Source: Undaria pinnatifida
Taxonomy: Eukaryota > Sar > Phaeophyceae > Laminariales > Alariaceae
NCBI GenBank assembly: GCA_012845835.1
Contig: JABAKD010000012.1
Span: 4,979,674-5,043,673, forward strand
DNA length: 64,000 bases
Direction: 5' to 3'
Shown here: positions 46,516 to 63,650 of the stretch, piece after piece
How the letters are laid out: every line of letters begins with the position of its first letter
Numbering within the stretch: position 1 is the first letter of the stretch
The notes under the pieces: generated by a model
Told to the model about the DNA's origin: nothing
Seen by the model: the letters and a program-made list of their open reading frames with translations, nothing else
Database searches by the model: none
Program-made: the position numbers and the translations under genes

Positions 46516-47149
46516 CGTTGTGGGCTTTGTTGGCATTATTTATTTGCATAAATAAATGGGAAAAAAATGGATCAACTAACTGCTGAAGCGCACGCCTGAC
46601 TAAACGAGGAGGAGGTAGTAGTGATTACGTTTACTGCGGCGCCAGGAAAGCTACACAGCAGCATTGCGAGTGGCTGCGTCCCCGGGGCCTCGAGAATTGT
46701 ATTATACAAGTTCCTCCTGTTGTTAAGCTGCGCCACTCGAAGGTGGTGGTAAGTAGACAGTAGGATGGCGTTGCTGTGGCTGTGGTCCTTGACTCCGTTG
46801 CTGTGGTCGTTTGCCGGTCAAGTGCAAGCGATCGTGTGTTGGTACGTAACTGACAAATAAGTTTGTGTTGCTTCGTACTTGGCGTGCTCCTTATTGCTGC
46901 TGATTGCTGATTGATCATCTCTTCAAGTGATTTTTTTTTTGCACACTTCTACTTTCCAGCTTCTGGACATACAAGCCGTAGTCACAGGTGTCGTCCTTCC
47001 CTTCCCCCCCCCGGTTATTGCCTTCATTATTTTTGGCGCATAGGGTTCAGCACCCACTGATCGTCGAATTTTCATCGAGTGTTGCTAACTCACGCTCTCG
47101 CGCTTTCCGCAAGTCAATTAGAGCACGAGACTACAAATGATACGAGTAC

Positions 47150-47330
47150 GCACTCGGGGGGATTCAAACTCACGAAGCTGATCTATACCAGGCTCGAGGA
47201 TATAACCTGATACGCCACCGGGGCAGTGAGTGATATAGAGCCGGTCGCCCCATTGGTCTAGTGGGGTTACACTCGAAGACTACTACCATTAATACTAGCG
47301 TTGGTCCTTGAGTTAAATAACCACCGTTGT
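47150..47330. repeat. Head-to-head tRNA-like pair, copy D
   Basis: Arms CCACCGGGGC (47215-47224) and GCCCCATTGG (47247-47256), two mismatches, in the duplicated part of Q copy 3. Confidence 0.6.
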
Positions 47331-48060
47331 GAGCTTTGTTGGCTTTATTTATTTGAAATAAATGGGAAAAAAGGATCAACTAACTGCTGAAATCGCCTAG
47401 CGCCGTGGGTAGGTACAAATCGACGCGAATCGACGAGGGAGGTAAATGCCGAATTCTCTCGCGATCAAAATTAGGGCAGGTGCCGTAGTGGGGATGGGGG
47501 AGGGGAGCCCGCTATATGACCCCGGATCAAAGTTATACTACTGGGAGGGCGAGAGTAATGCGAGAATCACACTAAGTGAGATGGGAAAAAGAAAAGAAGT
47601 GAAGTGTATTACTGCTGCTGGAATAATACGATACCCAAGCAAGTTGCACCGATCGACTCGATCTTGACTGACTGCTGTTGTATTATGCGATTGGTCCATG
47701 TACAACTTCTCTAATCACACGCAGCGGACATGGTCAGTGGCCTTACTGGCCCCGGATGCTTGATTGAGTGGAACTATCATAAGAAACACACTCGACACGT
47801 TTCGTCGCCAGACTAAAGGGTCAGTCGGCGTGTGGTCGGAGTTATCCGATCGAAATCTGATGAGTGAAGCTCGGAATCGGATTCACTTGGAAAAACGGTA
47901 GCTATTAATAGTAGTACATTGTTATGATTGTTAGTCTATATCGAACTCTTGGCATTACCTTTCATACTGTACGCGCAGACTATGATTTTGTGTGGTGACT
48001 TTTTTTACTCTACCAAGTATTGAATCGAACAATTCGAAGTGCTGCCCTACCCTACCCGAA

Positions 48061-48092
48061 GCATGGGTGCCGGCGTATGCCGGCACCCATGC
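48061..48092. repeat. Perfect 14 bp GC hairpin module
   Basis: GCATGGGTGCCGGC, loop GTAT, GCCGGCACCCATGC: a perfect 14 bp stem with a 4-base loop, followed by GGAGCCCTTTTATG. Related copies lie at 13319, 13526, 27495 (inverted) and 45518, always at a junction between repeat blocks. Confidence 0.9.
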
Positions 48093-48109
48093 GGAGCCCT
48101 TTTATGTTT

Positions 48110-48520
48110 ATATAATGATTCGCTTTTTTGAGGGAACAAGGATTTGGTCTGGAGTTTTTTTCGTCTCGGCCTCAGTATGGGATTCTCGAAACTGGAATTT
48201 CTCGGCCAAATCGCTTCGTTCGAGCGCTCTCTTCAGGGGGTGGTTTCAACGACCCTCGCCCTGCTTTGTCGGTTCCGCACTTCGACGTGAACGCGGATGG
48301 GGGCTGAGCGAGACAAGCGAAAAGTTGCGAAATTGTTGTATTTTGAAGAGGTATCTCGAGCCTTCGGTTGTATCTTGACTTCTGCAGAGCGTGACAATAT
48401 CCAAAGTTGACATCATTTTCAAAGGGTGGTGGCTGAAGTTTTGAATTTTAGGGTATTATACTCGCGAGCGTTTGTTTTGCTTGACGTCTACATAGCTTGA
48501 ACGAAAAAAACACAGAAAAA
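48110..48520. repeat. Dispersed repeat P, copy 6
   Basis: A diverged P copy from about TTTGAGGGAACAAGGATTTG to GCTTGACGTCTACATAGC, immediately after the GC hairpin module. Confidence 0.65.
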
Positions 48521-48597
48521 CCATTTTTTTAAAAGGCATAATTTGCAACTTGACAAAATTTGCAAACTTCTCTCCCAGGCGCAAAAACAAGTGAAAC

Positions 48598-51500
48598 TGC
48601 ATCGCTCTAATTCATCATTTAATATTGCGTTTTGTGCTGTTCAAGTGTTTCTCATTTTCAACTTGCTTGCTCTGCACGTCAACCTGGTGTAGGCTCAAAA
48701 TCGTTTTTCAGCGCGACCCATTATGCAAATAATTAGCTAGCCAAATTGCGATCGCGTAAGTAATTGCGAGCTTAGTTAGGCTTTGACCCAATAGGTGAGT
48801 GTGAATGAAATCGGGATTTTCAGCCTCTTTTTTCAGGGTCGCATAAGCGACCAAAAGGTGGTTATGCAGGCAAGAATTTCGAATTGAATTGTTGCCCCAT
48901 GCGAGCGAGTTAAAAGATCTAGTACTTGCAGCCTGCCCGATGAGTCGTATAGTTTTGAAATCTACGGACACATGACTCATGGTTCACGTATGTACGAGCG
49001 ATATAGGATATAGGGTATTGGGAAATGAGTGTTTTTTATTGGATGGTGGTTTGTTGTCAGAATGTCAGCCACCCCGCTGGAAACATGCCTTCTACGGTAT
49101 ATTTAGTTCTTGGTTAATTCCGATGGGGTACGCCCTTTATATCAGTCTTGTTTTGTTCCAGTTTTTGCCCCCTGATTTGTGGGCGGCTTCTGGCCGATCT
49201 CGACCCATCCCATGTTTTCATTGTGATAATATACTCGGATACGCGACAATAATATAATGGATTTTTCTGCATAATGATCAACATCTGGGACTTCTCTTTT
49301 ATCCGCTGCCACCGCGCAATCAAGGCCCCCGCATGAGGTGGCCCACGCGAGCAAGCCGACCCTGAGCGTGGGTTTTCCCATCACGAGTAGCATGCCAAAA
49401 TCCCCGAAACAAATTGCGAGCTTAGGTAGGCTTTGACCCCGCAGGAGAATGAAATCGGGATTTACAGCCTCTTTTTTCGGGGTCGCATAATAAGCGACCA
49501 AGAGGTGATGATGCGGGCAATGATTCCATTAAAAAAAAACGAAAAAGAAATCAAACGATAAGAAGAAGAGTTGTAAAGAATGTGATGCAAGAACATCAGT
49601 AAGGCTGCAAGACGAACAACATACGTCCACAACAACGCGTATTATGCCAGTAGTAGATCGATCTTATTCGTCCTTTTAAAATGCGGTTGGTGCTTGCTGT
49701 TCAAGTGTTTCTCATTTCAAGCGTGCTTGCTCTGCACGTCAACCTGATATAAGCTCAAAATCGTTTTTTTGCGCGACCTAATATGAAAATAACTAGCCAA
49801 ATCGCGACCGCGTAAGTAATTGCGAGCTTAGTTAGGCTTTGACCCAATAGGCGAATGAATCCGGGATTCTAACCGAATTTTTTCCGGGTCGCATAAGCGA
49901 CCAAGAGACAATTACGCGGGCAAGCATTCCGAATTGGATTGTTGCCCTATGCGAGCGAGCAGCATGCCAAACACCGCGAATCAAACTTCGAGCTTTTAGT
50001 TAGGCCTTGACCCAATAGGCGAATAAAATCGGGATCCTCAGCGTCTTTTTTCGGGGTCGTATAGACGACCAAGAGGTGATAATGCGGGCCAAAATTCGAT
50101 GAAAAAAAAAACGAAACGGAAAGAAATCGATAAAAGTTGTGAAGAATGTGATGCAAGTAGACCAGAAAGGCTGCAAGACGAACAATGTACGTCCACAAGA
50201 ACGCGTATTAGACCAACCATCACGGGAAATATTTTGAGCGATTGTTTCTCTCTTTTAACAGGGATCTCCGCCGCCAAAAGTAACAACCATCCACCATGGG
50301 ACTAAAAATCATCAATTTTTTGGGGTTCAGAAATAATCGAGGCCAGAAATCAGCGGATCTGGTGATTTCTGAGCCCAGGAATAACAGTTCTTCCAACCTC
50401 TCAGCACTGGGATTGTTTGACTTTTGAATACTACCTCGTACCAAGTATCACATGTCACCAGTGCCTACTCTGTACCTGGTATGATACCTGTCTACTGTAC
50501 AAGTCACCCATTCAAAATGAACAACTTTCCAGAAATCATAAGCCATGATGTATACCCCTTATTTCTCATGCAATTATTTCTGGAGCCTCAAAACTAGAAA
50601 AACAATCGCTCAATTTTTCTTCATAATAGTAGGTCTTATACCAGTAGTAGATCGCTCTAATTCGTCCCTTTGCATTGCGTTTGGTTCTGTTCAAATGTTT
50701 CTGATTTTAAGCGTGCTTGTTCTGTACGTCAACTTGATACAGGCCCAAAGCGTTTTTTTCGCGCGACCTATTATGTAAATAACTAGCTAGTCCAATTGCG
50801 ACCGCGCAAATAATTGCGAGCATAGTTAGGCTTTGACCCAATAGGCGAATGAAATCGGGATTCTCACCGACTTTTTTCCAGGTCGCATAAGCGACCAAAA
50901 GGTGATTATGTGGGTAAGCATTCCGAATTGGATTGCTGCCCTGTGCGAGCGAGTAACATGCCAAAACCCGCGAAACAAATTGCGAGCTTTTAGTTAGGCT
51001 TTGACCTAATAGGCGAATGAAATCGGGATTTTCAGCCACTTTTTTCAGGTTCACATAATAAGCGACCAAGAGGTGATGATGCGGGCAATAATTCCATGAC
51101 AAAAAAGTGAAAAAGAAAACAAACGATAAGAATTGCGAAGAATGTGACGCAGGAAGACCAGAAAGGCTGCAAGATGAACAACATACGTCCACAAGAACGC
51201 GTATTATACTGGTGGTAGATCGCTCTAATTCGTCATTTTATATTGCGTTTGGTGCTGTTCAAGTGTTTCTCATTTTGAGCGTGTGCTCTGCACGTCAACC
51301 TGGTATAGACTTAAAATCGTTTTTTTGCGCGACCTATTATGCAAATAACTAGCTAGCCAAATTGCGACCGAGTAAATAATCGCGAGCTTAGTTAGGCTTT
51401 GATCCAATAGGCGAATGAAAATGTTATTTTCGCCGACTTTTTTCGAAGTCGCATAAGCGACCAAGAGGTGATTACGCGGGCAAGTACGAGCTGGGCCGGG

Positions 51501-53160
51501 CAAGAGGCCCTTATGGGGACAATATCGCAATATCACCCCCAATTTTTGAAGTTTGGATCTGAAATTTCGACACGTGATTTCAAGCAAGCTGAGCAACACA
51601 TTCAAACTGGGATGCGAAAAAAAAAGGAAAAAAATCGTCCTCCTACGGCCGGCCCAAAATTTCTGCAGAAGCTTGAGGCGGGGAAAAGTGCATCGATTTT
51701 ATTGTTTTGCATCTCACTTTCACTTTTTTTTTTAGCTTGATTCAAATCACGGGTCAAAATATCAGATCCTAACTTCAAAAATTGAGAGGTGCGTGGCCAA
51801 GTTTCCACCGAAGTGCCTCTTCATACAAATTTACATATATTTCAGGGATTCATCCATAACTTTCGAGCGAAAGTGACCCATGAAATGAAACGCATATGTC
51901 CCTACTCCTCGTCCCAAGATGTACATGCCCAGAAAAATTGAGCCAATTCCATCCACGTTGTATTTCGAACAATTTAAAAAAAAGCAACACAAACAAATCA
52001 CGAAAAAAAATGCTCAATCTAGGAGACGTGAGTGGCAAACACTTTTTTCGGCACCACCTTGGCAGATTCTCAAGCTGGAGGGCTTAAAATGACCACCGTA
52101 TCTAGCTGATTACGAGGATATGCTCAGTTTGCAGTGGGTCACTGTTGTTCAAAAGATATGCCCGACTGACGGATTAGGGGGTTTCTTGGCCGGCCCAGCT
52201 CGTATTCCGAATTGAATTGTTGTTCTATGCGAGCGAGTTGCTTGCCAAAAGCCGCGAAACGAATTGCGAGCTTTTAGTTAGGCCTTGACCCAATAGGCGA
52301 ATGAAATCGGGATTCTCACCGACTTTTTTCGAGGTCGCATAAGCGACCAAGAGGTGATTACGCGGGCAACTATCCCAAATTGAATCATTGCCCTATGCGA
52401 GCGAGTAGCAGGACAAAAGCCGCGATGCACATTGCGAGCTTTTAGTTAGGCTTTGACCCAATAGGCGAATGAAATCGGGATTTGCAGCGTCTTTTTTCGA
52501 GGTCGTATAAGCGACCAAGAAGAGGTGATGATGCGGGCAATATTTCCATTAAAAAAAACGAAAAGAAAAAAAACGATAGGAGTTGTAAAGAATGTGATGC
52601 AAAAAGGCCAGAAAGGCTGCAAGACGAACAACATACGTCCACAAGAACGCGTATTGTACCAGTAGTAGATGGCTCTAATTCGTCCTTTTATATTGCGTTT
52701 GGTGCACGTTTCTCGTTTTGAGCGTGCTTGCTCTGCACGTCAACCTGGTATAGGCCCAAAATCGTTTGTTTGCGCGACCTATTATGCAAATAATTAGCTA
52801 GCCAAATTGTGACCGCGTAAGTAATTGCGAGCTTAGTTAGGCTTTGACCCAATAGGCGACTAATTCAGACTTTTCACCGATTTTCTTCGGGGTCGCATAA
52901 GCGACCAAAAGGTGATTACGCGGGCAAATATTCCGAATTGAATTGTTGCCCTATCTATGCGAGCGGGTAGCATGCCAACACCCGCGATGATAATTGCGAG
53001 CTTTTTATTATGAGGCTTTGACCCAATAGGCGAATGAAATCGGGATTTTCAGCGTCTTTTTTCGGGGTCGCATAATAAGCGACCAAGAAGAGGTGATAAT
53101 GCGGGCAGTACTTACATGAAGAAAAAGGGAAAAGGGAAACAAACGATAGGAGTTGTGAAG
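48598..53160. repeat. ~600 bp tandem repeat with GGTCGC/GCGACC hairpins
   Basis: A diverged tandem array. The anchor GCGCGACC[T/C]ATTATG recurs near 48711, 49773, 50761, 51327 and 52772. Each unit carries two related sub-repeats of about 150-200 bp, each with GACCCAATAGGCGAATGAAATC, a T-run and the hairpin GGTCGC-ATAA-GCGACC, and then a linker with TGCAAGACGAACAACATACG. Hairpins start at 48837, 49481, 49887, 50055, 50881, 51048, 51447, 52333, 52501, 52891 and 53066. Open frames through it mostly contain no known domain. Between 50220 and 50640 one unit is interrupted by unrelated sequence. Confidence 0.8.
51487..52202. mobile_element. Non-autonomous DNA transposon, TA target, 13 bp perfect TIRs
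   Basis: The 716 bp element begins CGAGCTGGGCCGG and ends CCGGCCCAGCTCG, perfect 13 bp terminal inverted repeats that extend with mismatches to about 24 bp (CAAGA is shared after one mismatch). It is flanked by TA on both sides (51485-51486 and 52203-52204). It sits inside one unit of the surrounding tandem repeat, whose uninterrupted form (GGGCAA.TATTCCGAATT) reconstitutes across the site. TA duplication points to the Tc1/mariner superfamily or a similar TA-targeting group. No transposase is encoded, so it would need one in trans. Confidence 0.85.
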
Positions 53161-53725
53161 AATGTCGCTACTACTGTAAGTTCTGCGTACATTAAAAGTA
53201 CATATTGTTGGATGGAGGGCATTCAGTATGCCTTATCTCTTCCTTTTAGTGCTTCTCTGTAAGTAAACTCTTCGTCCACTGTGGAAGTAAACACGGAGGG
53301 GTGTTCCAAGGCACCATCAACGGGGCCTTCATTTTTCCCTTCCGTAAATTAAGTATGTTTAACCATTCCGTCCAGTGCATTATTTATTGATGCCATGTCC
53401 TCTTTCGTTTCGCCTAGCTAGAAGCGAAGCAGGTTCTCAATACTTTTTTCGGTATTTCTGCACTCAATTTTGTTTCATGTAGGCTAACTTTTACTTGGCG
53501 GCGCTTTTAATAACAGAGTGTGTTTCGCCTATGTTTGCTTTCTTTGTTTTATGTTTTTCTTCTGTCAAAGTAACCTCCAGAAACTCATATGACATGTTCG
53601 TATTAAACTCTTGGCATTACTTTCAAGTTCAACGCCGAATCGGACAGCTACGACTTTTTTCTCGTCGAACTGCTGCCCTGCCCATGCGGAGCCCTTGTAG
53701 ATAATGCACTGGTGCATTCCGCAGC
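53160..53725. other. No recognisable gene
   Basis: Mostly unique sequence. At 53605-53700 there is a worn Q end plus remnant hairpin module (CCCATGCGGAGCCCTTGTAG) leading into R1. Confidence 0.5.
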
Positions 53726-54000
53726 CTGCCGTCAGATTTTGTCCCCCTCAAAAACGGGTTTCATAGTTTCCGCGCACAGATATTAACATCACCCTGTTGA
53801 CTTGGTACAAGCTACACTACTGTATGTAGTAGTAGTTCTAAGGGGGGTCGCCGACCTACAGTATATCCTTAATGAGAAAACACACACCCAATAATACGCG
53901 CGATCGGAGTATCACAAACAGCTTGCGAAGATGAGTTTCGACGAAATCTTTCGATCCCACAGCTGGAGTGCATTTCTATTTTTTATAATATAGGTCTACA
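53725..54000 (-). repeat. Dispersed repeat R1, inverted copy 6
   Basis: The reverse complement of R1 (GCTTGCGAAGATGAGTTTCG ... CCCACAGCTGGAGTGC), in the same orientation as the copy at 640-945 and likewise next to a module junction. Confidence 0.75.
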
Positions 54001-55020
54001 CCTGGTGCGTCGTGTGCTTCGTGCTCTGGCTGGACGATAGTTCTCGTCACTCACTGGACGTGCTCGTGACAACTAGGAAGTCAGAATTATTGATGGTATA
54101 CGGTACGTCGTGTGCCTCACACTTTGAACGGTACTCATCACTCACTGAAATAAATTAAGCTTGTTCGTGATATCATACATACCTGGTACCAAGGTACGTA
54201 CATCATCAGCAGAAGTACGTTATTATAGCCTCGCTCGCTGAACGGTACTCACTCCCCAAAATATCGTCCCATCATCATGATCAGAGCAGGCGCAGCCGCA
54301 GCAGCAGAGTGTAGCCTCGCTCGCTGTACGATACCCTCCAATCGCTCGTAGAAAATTGATGACGAGAGTTTCTCACACTACTACTGTAAATACAAATATC
54401 GTCACATCATCGTACTCAGAGCAGGCGCAGCCGCAGCAGCAGAGTATCTGGCCCAGTAAACATAGAAGTAGTTCGAACACAATACGTCGGCTGACACGTC
54501 GGCTGATACGTCGGCCGGTTGAATGGTCGATACTCAACTTTGCACGCTGCGTAGTGTGATAGCTGGTACCTGGTACCTGGTATTTTGACAAAATCTTCTA
54601 AACACATCAGCTGTGAGTTCGATAAATTTAGGGTCGATACTCATTTTTGCAAGCTGCGTGATACACCTGCCGCTCGTTTGTCCTGCCGACTCTGTTAAGG
54701 TGAACACTAATAGCCAATTGTAGTGAGATAATTTTGCCAATTAATGCAATGGAGGAGTTAATTTGACACGATTGTATGTCGGCCGCGAAAACACAGGGGG
54801 GGGGGAGATGCGACGAGTTTGCAGGAGTTGTTTGTTGACTCTCGAAGCTTTTCATAGAAGGAGAAAAGAGCAGCCTGTCCACACACAAGCACACAATGCA
54901 CAACAAGTAGATGAACGAATAAAATAAGTTCGTCGAACTAACGGCTGACGTCCTTGAAATATTTTTTATACAACAAAAAATAAGAACACACACACGGACA
55001 GCGGACTGTCGGGGATCCTT
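54001..55020. other. Repeat debris, no gene
   Basis: Short duplications are visible: CAGGCGCAGCCGCAGCAGCAGAGT at two sites (54286 and 54423), GGTACCTGGTACCTGGTA at 54565, and R1-like pieces at 54605-54660 and, inverted, 54920-54975. No coding sequence could be supported. Confidence 0.5.
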
Positions 55021-58000
55021 GGGGTGGATCTTTTTATGTTCGGCGACGCGCCGACTCACCGTTGCGTAGAAGAAGCGTCACGGCAAAAAAAAACAGCGTT
55101 GTTGGAGACAGGCCCTAGGCCAGGAGAAAGAGAGAGATTGCTGCTGTGTCATGATCTCTCGTACTGCGCACGTATAATCTACACTGATGTGGGTCGTTCT
55201 CTCGTACGGCGGTAACTGCTCTATCTACGTGCTACAGTTTTGAACCATCATACTCATGTCGTACTGCTGTTGTCGTAGCAGTTCTTTTTTTACGGCAGGC
55301 AGCAACTACTCTACCAAGCAGTGGTTTTAAACCATACTCATATCGCATACCAGTTACCGCAGAACCATGTGTCATAGAAAATGGCATCTGTCTAGGAAAC
55401 CAAACAGCAAATAAAAGGGTATGTCCGATTCAAATTCACATGTCGAGCAACTCCAATGGCAGTGATCCTGCTTCCTACCTCTCGGCTTTGGCTTATATCC
55501 CTTACCGCGGCAAGCAGACCAGAGGCACCTGTGTCCCCAAGCTACGCTCATACTGTTTGTGGGCAACGCAGCGAAAGCGGGAACCCGACAAAAAAAAACG
55601 ATAACCAAACACGCCACCCAACACAACGATGCCACCATATGAGTACGTACCGCGTGCGGCTAGCTGCTGTTGTGTCCTACAGAAGAAGGAGCGAAGAGGG
55701 TATGTTCAACTTTTTGTTCTCGAAACACTTTTTGTGCAGCGAGTACGAAGTCATCATATCCAGCCCGCGCAGAGCTCGCCCTCGCTCCCAGCGAAGTATT
55801 GGCGACTCTTTCCCAAATGCCAGAGCTTGACGAGCTTGATTATGTGTGCGTTTTTTCTGTTCCTGTTGTAGTCTTGAAAAATGCTGGCGCATGTTTCGTT
55901 CGATCGAGTAATTCTTCTCCCCACCTCACCTCACATCCCCACCTCACCTCACCTCACAACGCGTTGTAGCCTTGGCGCTACGGCAGGAAGAAGGGGAGGA
56001 CGATCTCGATCCAGCACAGCAACGGACGGCACGCTGTTCGCAGCGTCGCTCGGGGTTCGAGAGGTCGTTTAGGTCGTGTGGGGCTGGTTGCTGAGTGAGT
56101 TGGGTTGTTTTGTGCAGAAGCAAGGGTCGGTTGTGCTCGTAGGCGGGCGGACAGTATGACGACGGGTATATCATATTAGCAGAGATAGACGGGTGGTGCC
56201 CCAGGAATGAACAAAAAGCGTTTTTTTTGTTCTGGTTCGGGCAGTTTTGCCCAATCAAAATTGTCGGCCGTTTTTATCATTTATTCGGGTAGCTTGCCCA
56301 ATCAGTCACGTTTCTGTGCTCGCGCCGCCACCGCTACGATTGTTTTCTCGGGTACTGGTAGCTTGTACCCAATCGTATATTATATTCCACTCTTCTATCA
56401 TCGTTTTGATTCTCGTGCGTGTGTCATTACGACGAGACACCGACCTCCTCCTGGCGCGAAGCTACCTGGTACCTGGTATGTAACAAGGGGCAGCCCTGGG
56501 CGAACAAATGTGCAACCTGTTCGAACTCTCGCAACATCCAGACAGGGGGGTCAATATATCTATAAAGAGTAACGGACTATGACCTCTTCAGAGTCCACTA
56601 ATTCGTCCTACTTCCAAGATATCTTTTACGAGTGAATCGCGATCACCAAGGCTTAGTAGGTGCACCAGCGACATCTACCCTAAGAAGTAAACTTGTTGGG
56701 GCTGGTCAGTGTTGCTTACCAGTTACCTTTTTTTCTTTTCTAGTTGTCAAGAACTTAATTTGTTTAACGTTATTACATGTATGTACCTGGAATACGAGGC
56801 TGGCTCATAGGGACGCCTGTCTGCGTTTCCCTTTTGGACTTGCGACACCGCCCCCCCCCCCGTCATTTCAAGCCAGCCGCATCCATCTAGAGGGGGGAGA
56901 GGATAAAATGAAAATTGGATGAATTCTTGTGGAAAATGGGACATGACCTAGGCATCGGTAGGGGGGGCACCACCCCCTTTTTTTTTTATCACTACCGTGT
57001 TTGAGCCACTCGCACGAGTGACTGTACTTTTCTGACAAAACTTGAGGCGACCTTTTGGCGCGTCGTAGTTTCCTACTCCATTGCGGATTTCATATCAAAA
57101 CAGCACGACAGCTCTAGGAAGCAAAACGAACAGGGGGGAGGGTCACTCGCGCGAGTGACCCCGACCCACCGCCAAAAAAGTCCCAAAAAGTGCCCCCCAC
57201 TGTCGACACCGGTATTTCTCAACGCGTTTACACGGCAGCAAGTAGCAGCACACTAGTCGGCAGTATAATGGTCGACGCTGCTTGTTGTTTTCCTCGTGCC
57301 ATCTATTATTATCTTGGCACATCTTTCTCGTATCTCAGAATCGGGGTCACATAGCGCCCCCCCTCCCCCCGCTAAGGTGCATGCCTTCCTTGATGGGGAA
57401 AAACGATGGGGGGGGGGGTTGCATGCGATTATCTCCGTTGTTGTTTTGTTTTTGCTGATTTTGATTGAGCATTATCTCCGCACTGAAAAAACCGACGACA
57501 ACCAAAACAAACCCAAGAATGCATCCCCAGTCCAGCGCAGCACACGAGAGACAAACACCTTGCATCGCGTTGCGTCGCGTCGTCAAAATATACCGGATCT
57601 CGCGCGCGCAAGACTTCTGTGATGATGTGATGATGCGTTTCAGTAAAGCAGGAAAATAACTATGACACGTCCTTGCCTTGCGAACCGGCGATGGTTCACG
57701 TCAGTCAAGCACGAAAACAACTACCAGGCACGAAAACAACTTTGCCACCCATGCGAAGTTCACAAGACTCTCCCTGAAGGCCAACGGTGGCCATGCACAC
57801 CCAGTTTATCGCATGCTCGCCACGCAAGCCTAGTTTTACCGCTGTGTACGTGTGCCCTCTCCCACAACGGCAACAGACGGACAGGCGCAGTCCGATAAAA
57901 GGCTACGAAAATGGCCATGTCATGGACAAAACGGGTACAGTCCGCACGGCCTACTAATAGCATGGCAGAGAAAATGGCAGCCAAGCTCCAATCCAATCAA

Positions 58001-58754
58001 CAGCGGCAACCGTGCACCAACAACAGCGTTAACCGTGCACGCGACACCGCCCCCCCAGCCCCCCTCTCCTAGAACAACAGGGCAGAAAAAGAAGGGTAGG
58101 AACAATGCACCGTCTTGCCCACAGCGAAAAAAAAAACTACCCCCCCCCCCCTCCCCCTCCCCTCCCCCCCCCCAAGCAACCCCAAACCCTCTCCTCGCTT
58201 TCTCTCGCTGACACCGCTCAGGGGAAAATTCAAAAGCAGTCGGAAACCCACCATACCTACCCTCCCGCTGGTCGGGGCATTTTTCCCTTCCGAAGAGGGA
58301 AAGACGAGGCAACAGCCACTTCGAATCCGCACCCACTCCCACCGTGCGAGGCGTTTGGTCCATGAACGGCAGCTTCCCCCCCCCCCTCCCCCCCGCCCTT
58401 TGTTCCTTAGAAAGGCCTGTAGTTTCTTCGACAAAGATCCCTTTGTCCAAGCCCTTCCCTTCCCCCACCACAAGAATAGAAGAAGTGCGCCACATTATCC
58501 GGGAACATTTGTGCCACGGCACTGTCCCCCCCGCCTCTCCCCGCCTTGACCCCGCCCCCCGCCATATATTTGATCGTTATTCAGAGAATATCCGAGGAGC
58601 AGCAAGACGACGGCTCTAAGAGAGAGTGCCCAAACTGCGTCGAAGCTCCCACTTCGCTCCTAACGCGAGCAACGCATTGCCCCCCCCCCCCCAGGGCAAG
58701 CGACAAAAGACAACGCCCCCCCCCCCCCCCTCCTGGTGGAAGGTGTGAGGCTTC
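55021..58754. other. Region downstream of NDUFS8, no gene recognised
   Basis: I found no domain, splice structure or RNA gene. Notable sequence: a TCACC microsatellite (55915-55965), an 18-22 bp perfect palindrome near 57143, and several poly-C runs (56851, 58139, 58378, 58680, 58718). The NDUFS8 transcript should end in the right-hand part (minus strand beyond 58755), but no convincing polyadenylation signal was identified. Confidence 0.5.

Positions 58755-63650
<4,896 letters not shown>

Larger units (their letters stand above)
46215..48050. repeat. Large noncoding repeat block Q, copy 3, deleted
   Basis: It has the tRNA-like region twice (46340-46515 and 47150-47330), suggesting an internal duplication. 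It then jumps from the equivalent of about 10300 to the equivalent of about 11865, so the ~180 bp repeats and most of the conserved ORF are missing. It ends as Q2 does, at CGAACAATTCGAAGTGC and the GC hairpin. Confidence 0.75.

Noticed and set aside
48598-53160. A CRISPR array or integron cassette array because of regularly placed hairpins
   Set aside because: The units are long, diverged and irregular, with no short identical repeats separated by unique spacers, no cas or integrase gene, and a eukaryotic context.
57852-58549. Proline-rich genes between 57850 and 58620
   Set aside because: Composition is driven by poly-C runs, and frames are equally open on the opposite strand as poly-Gly.
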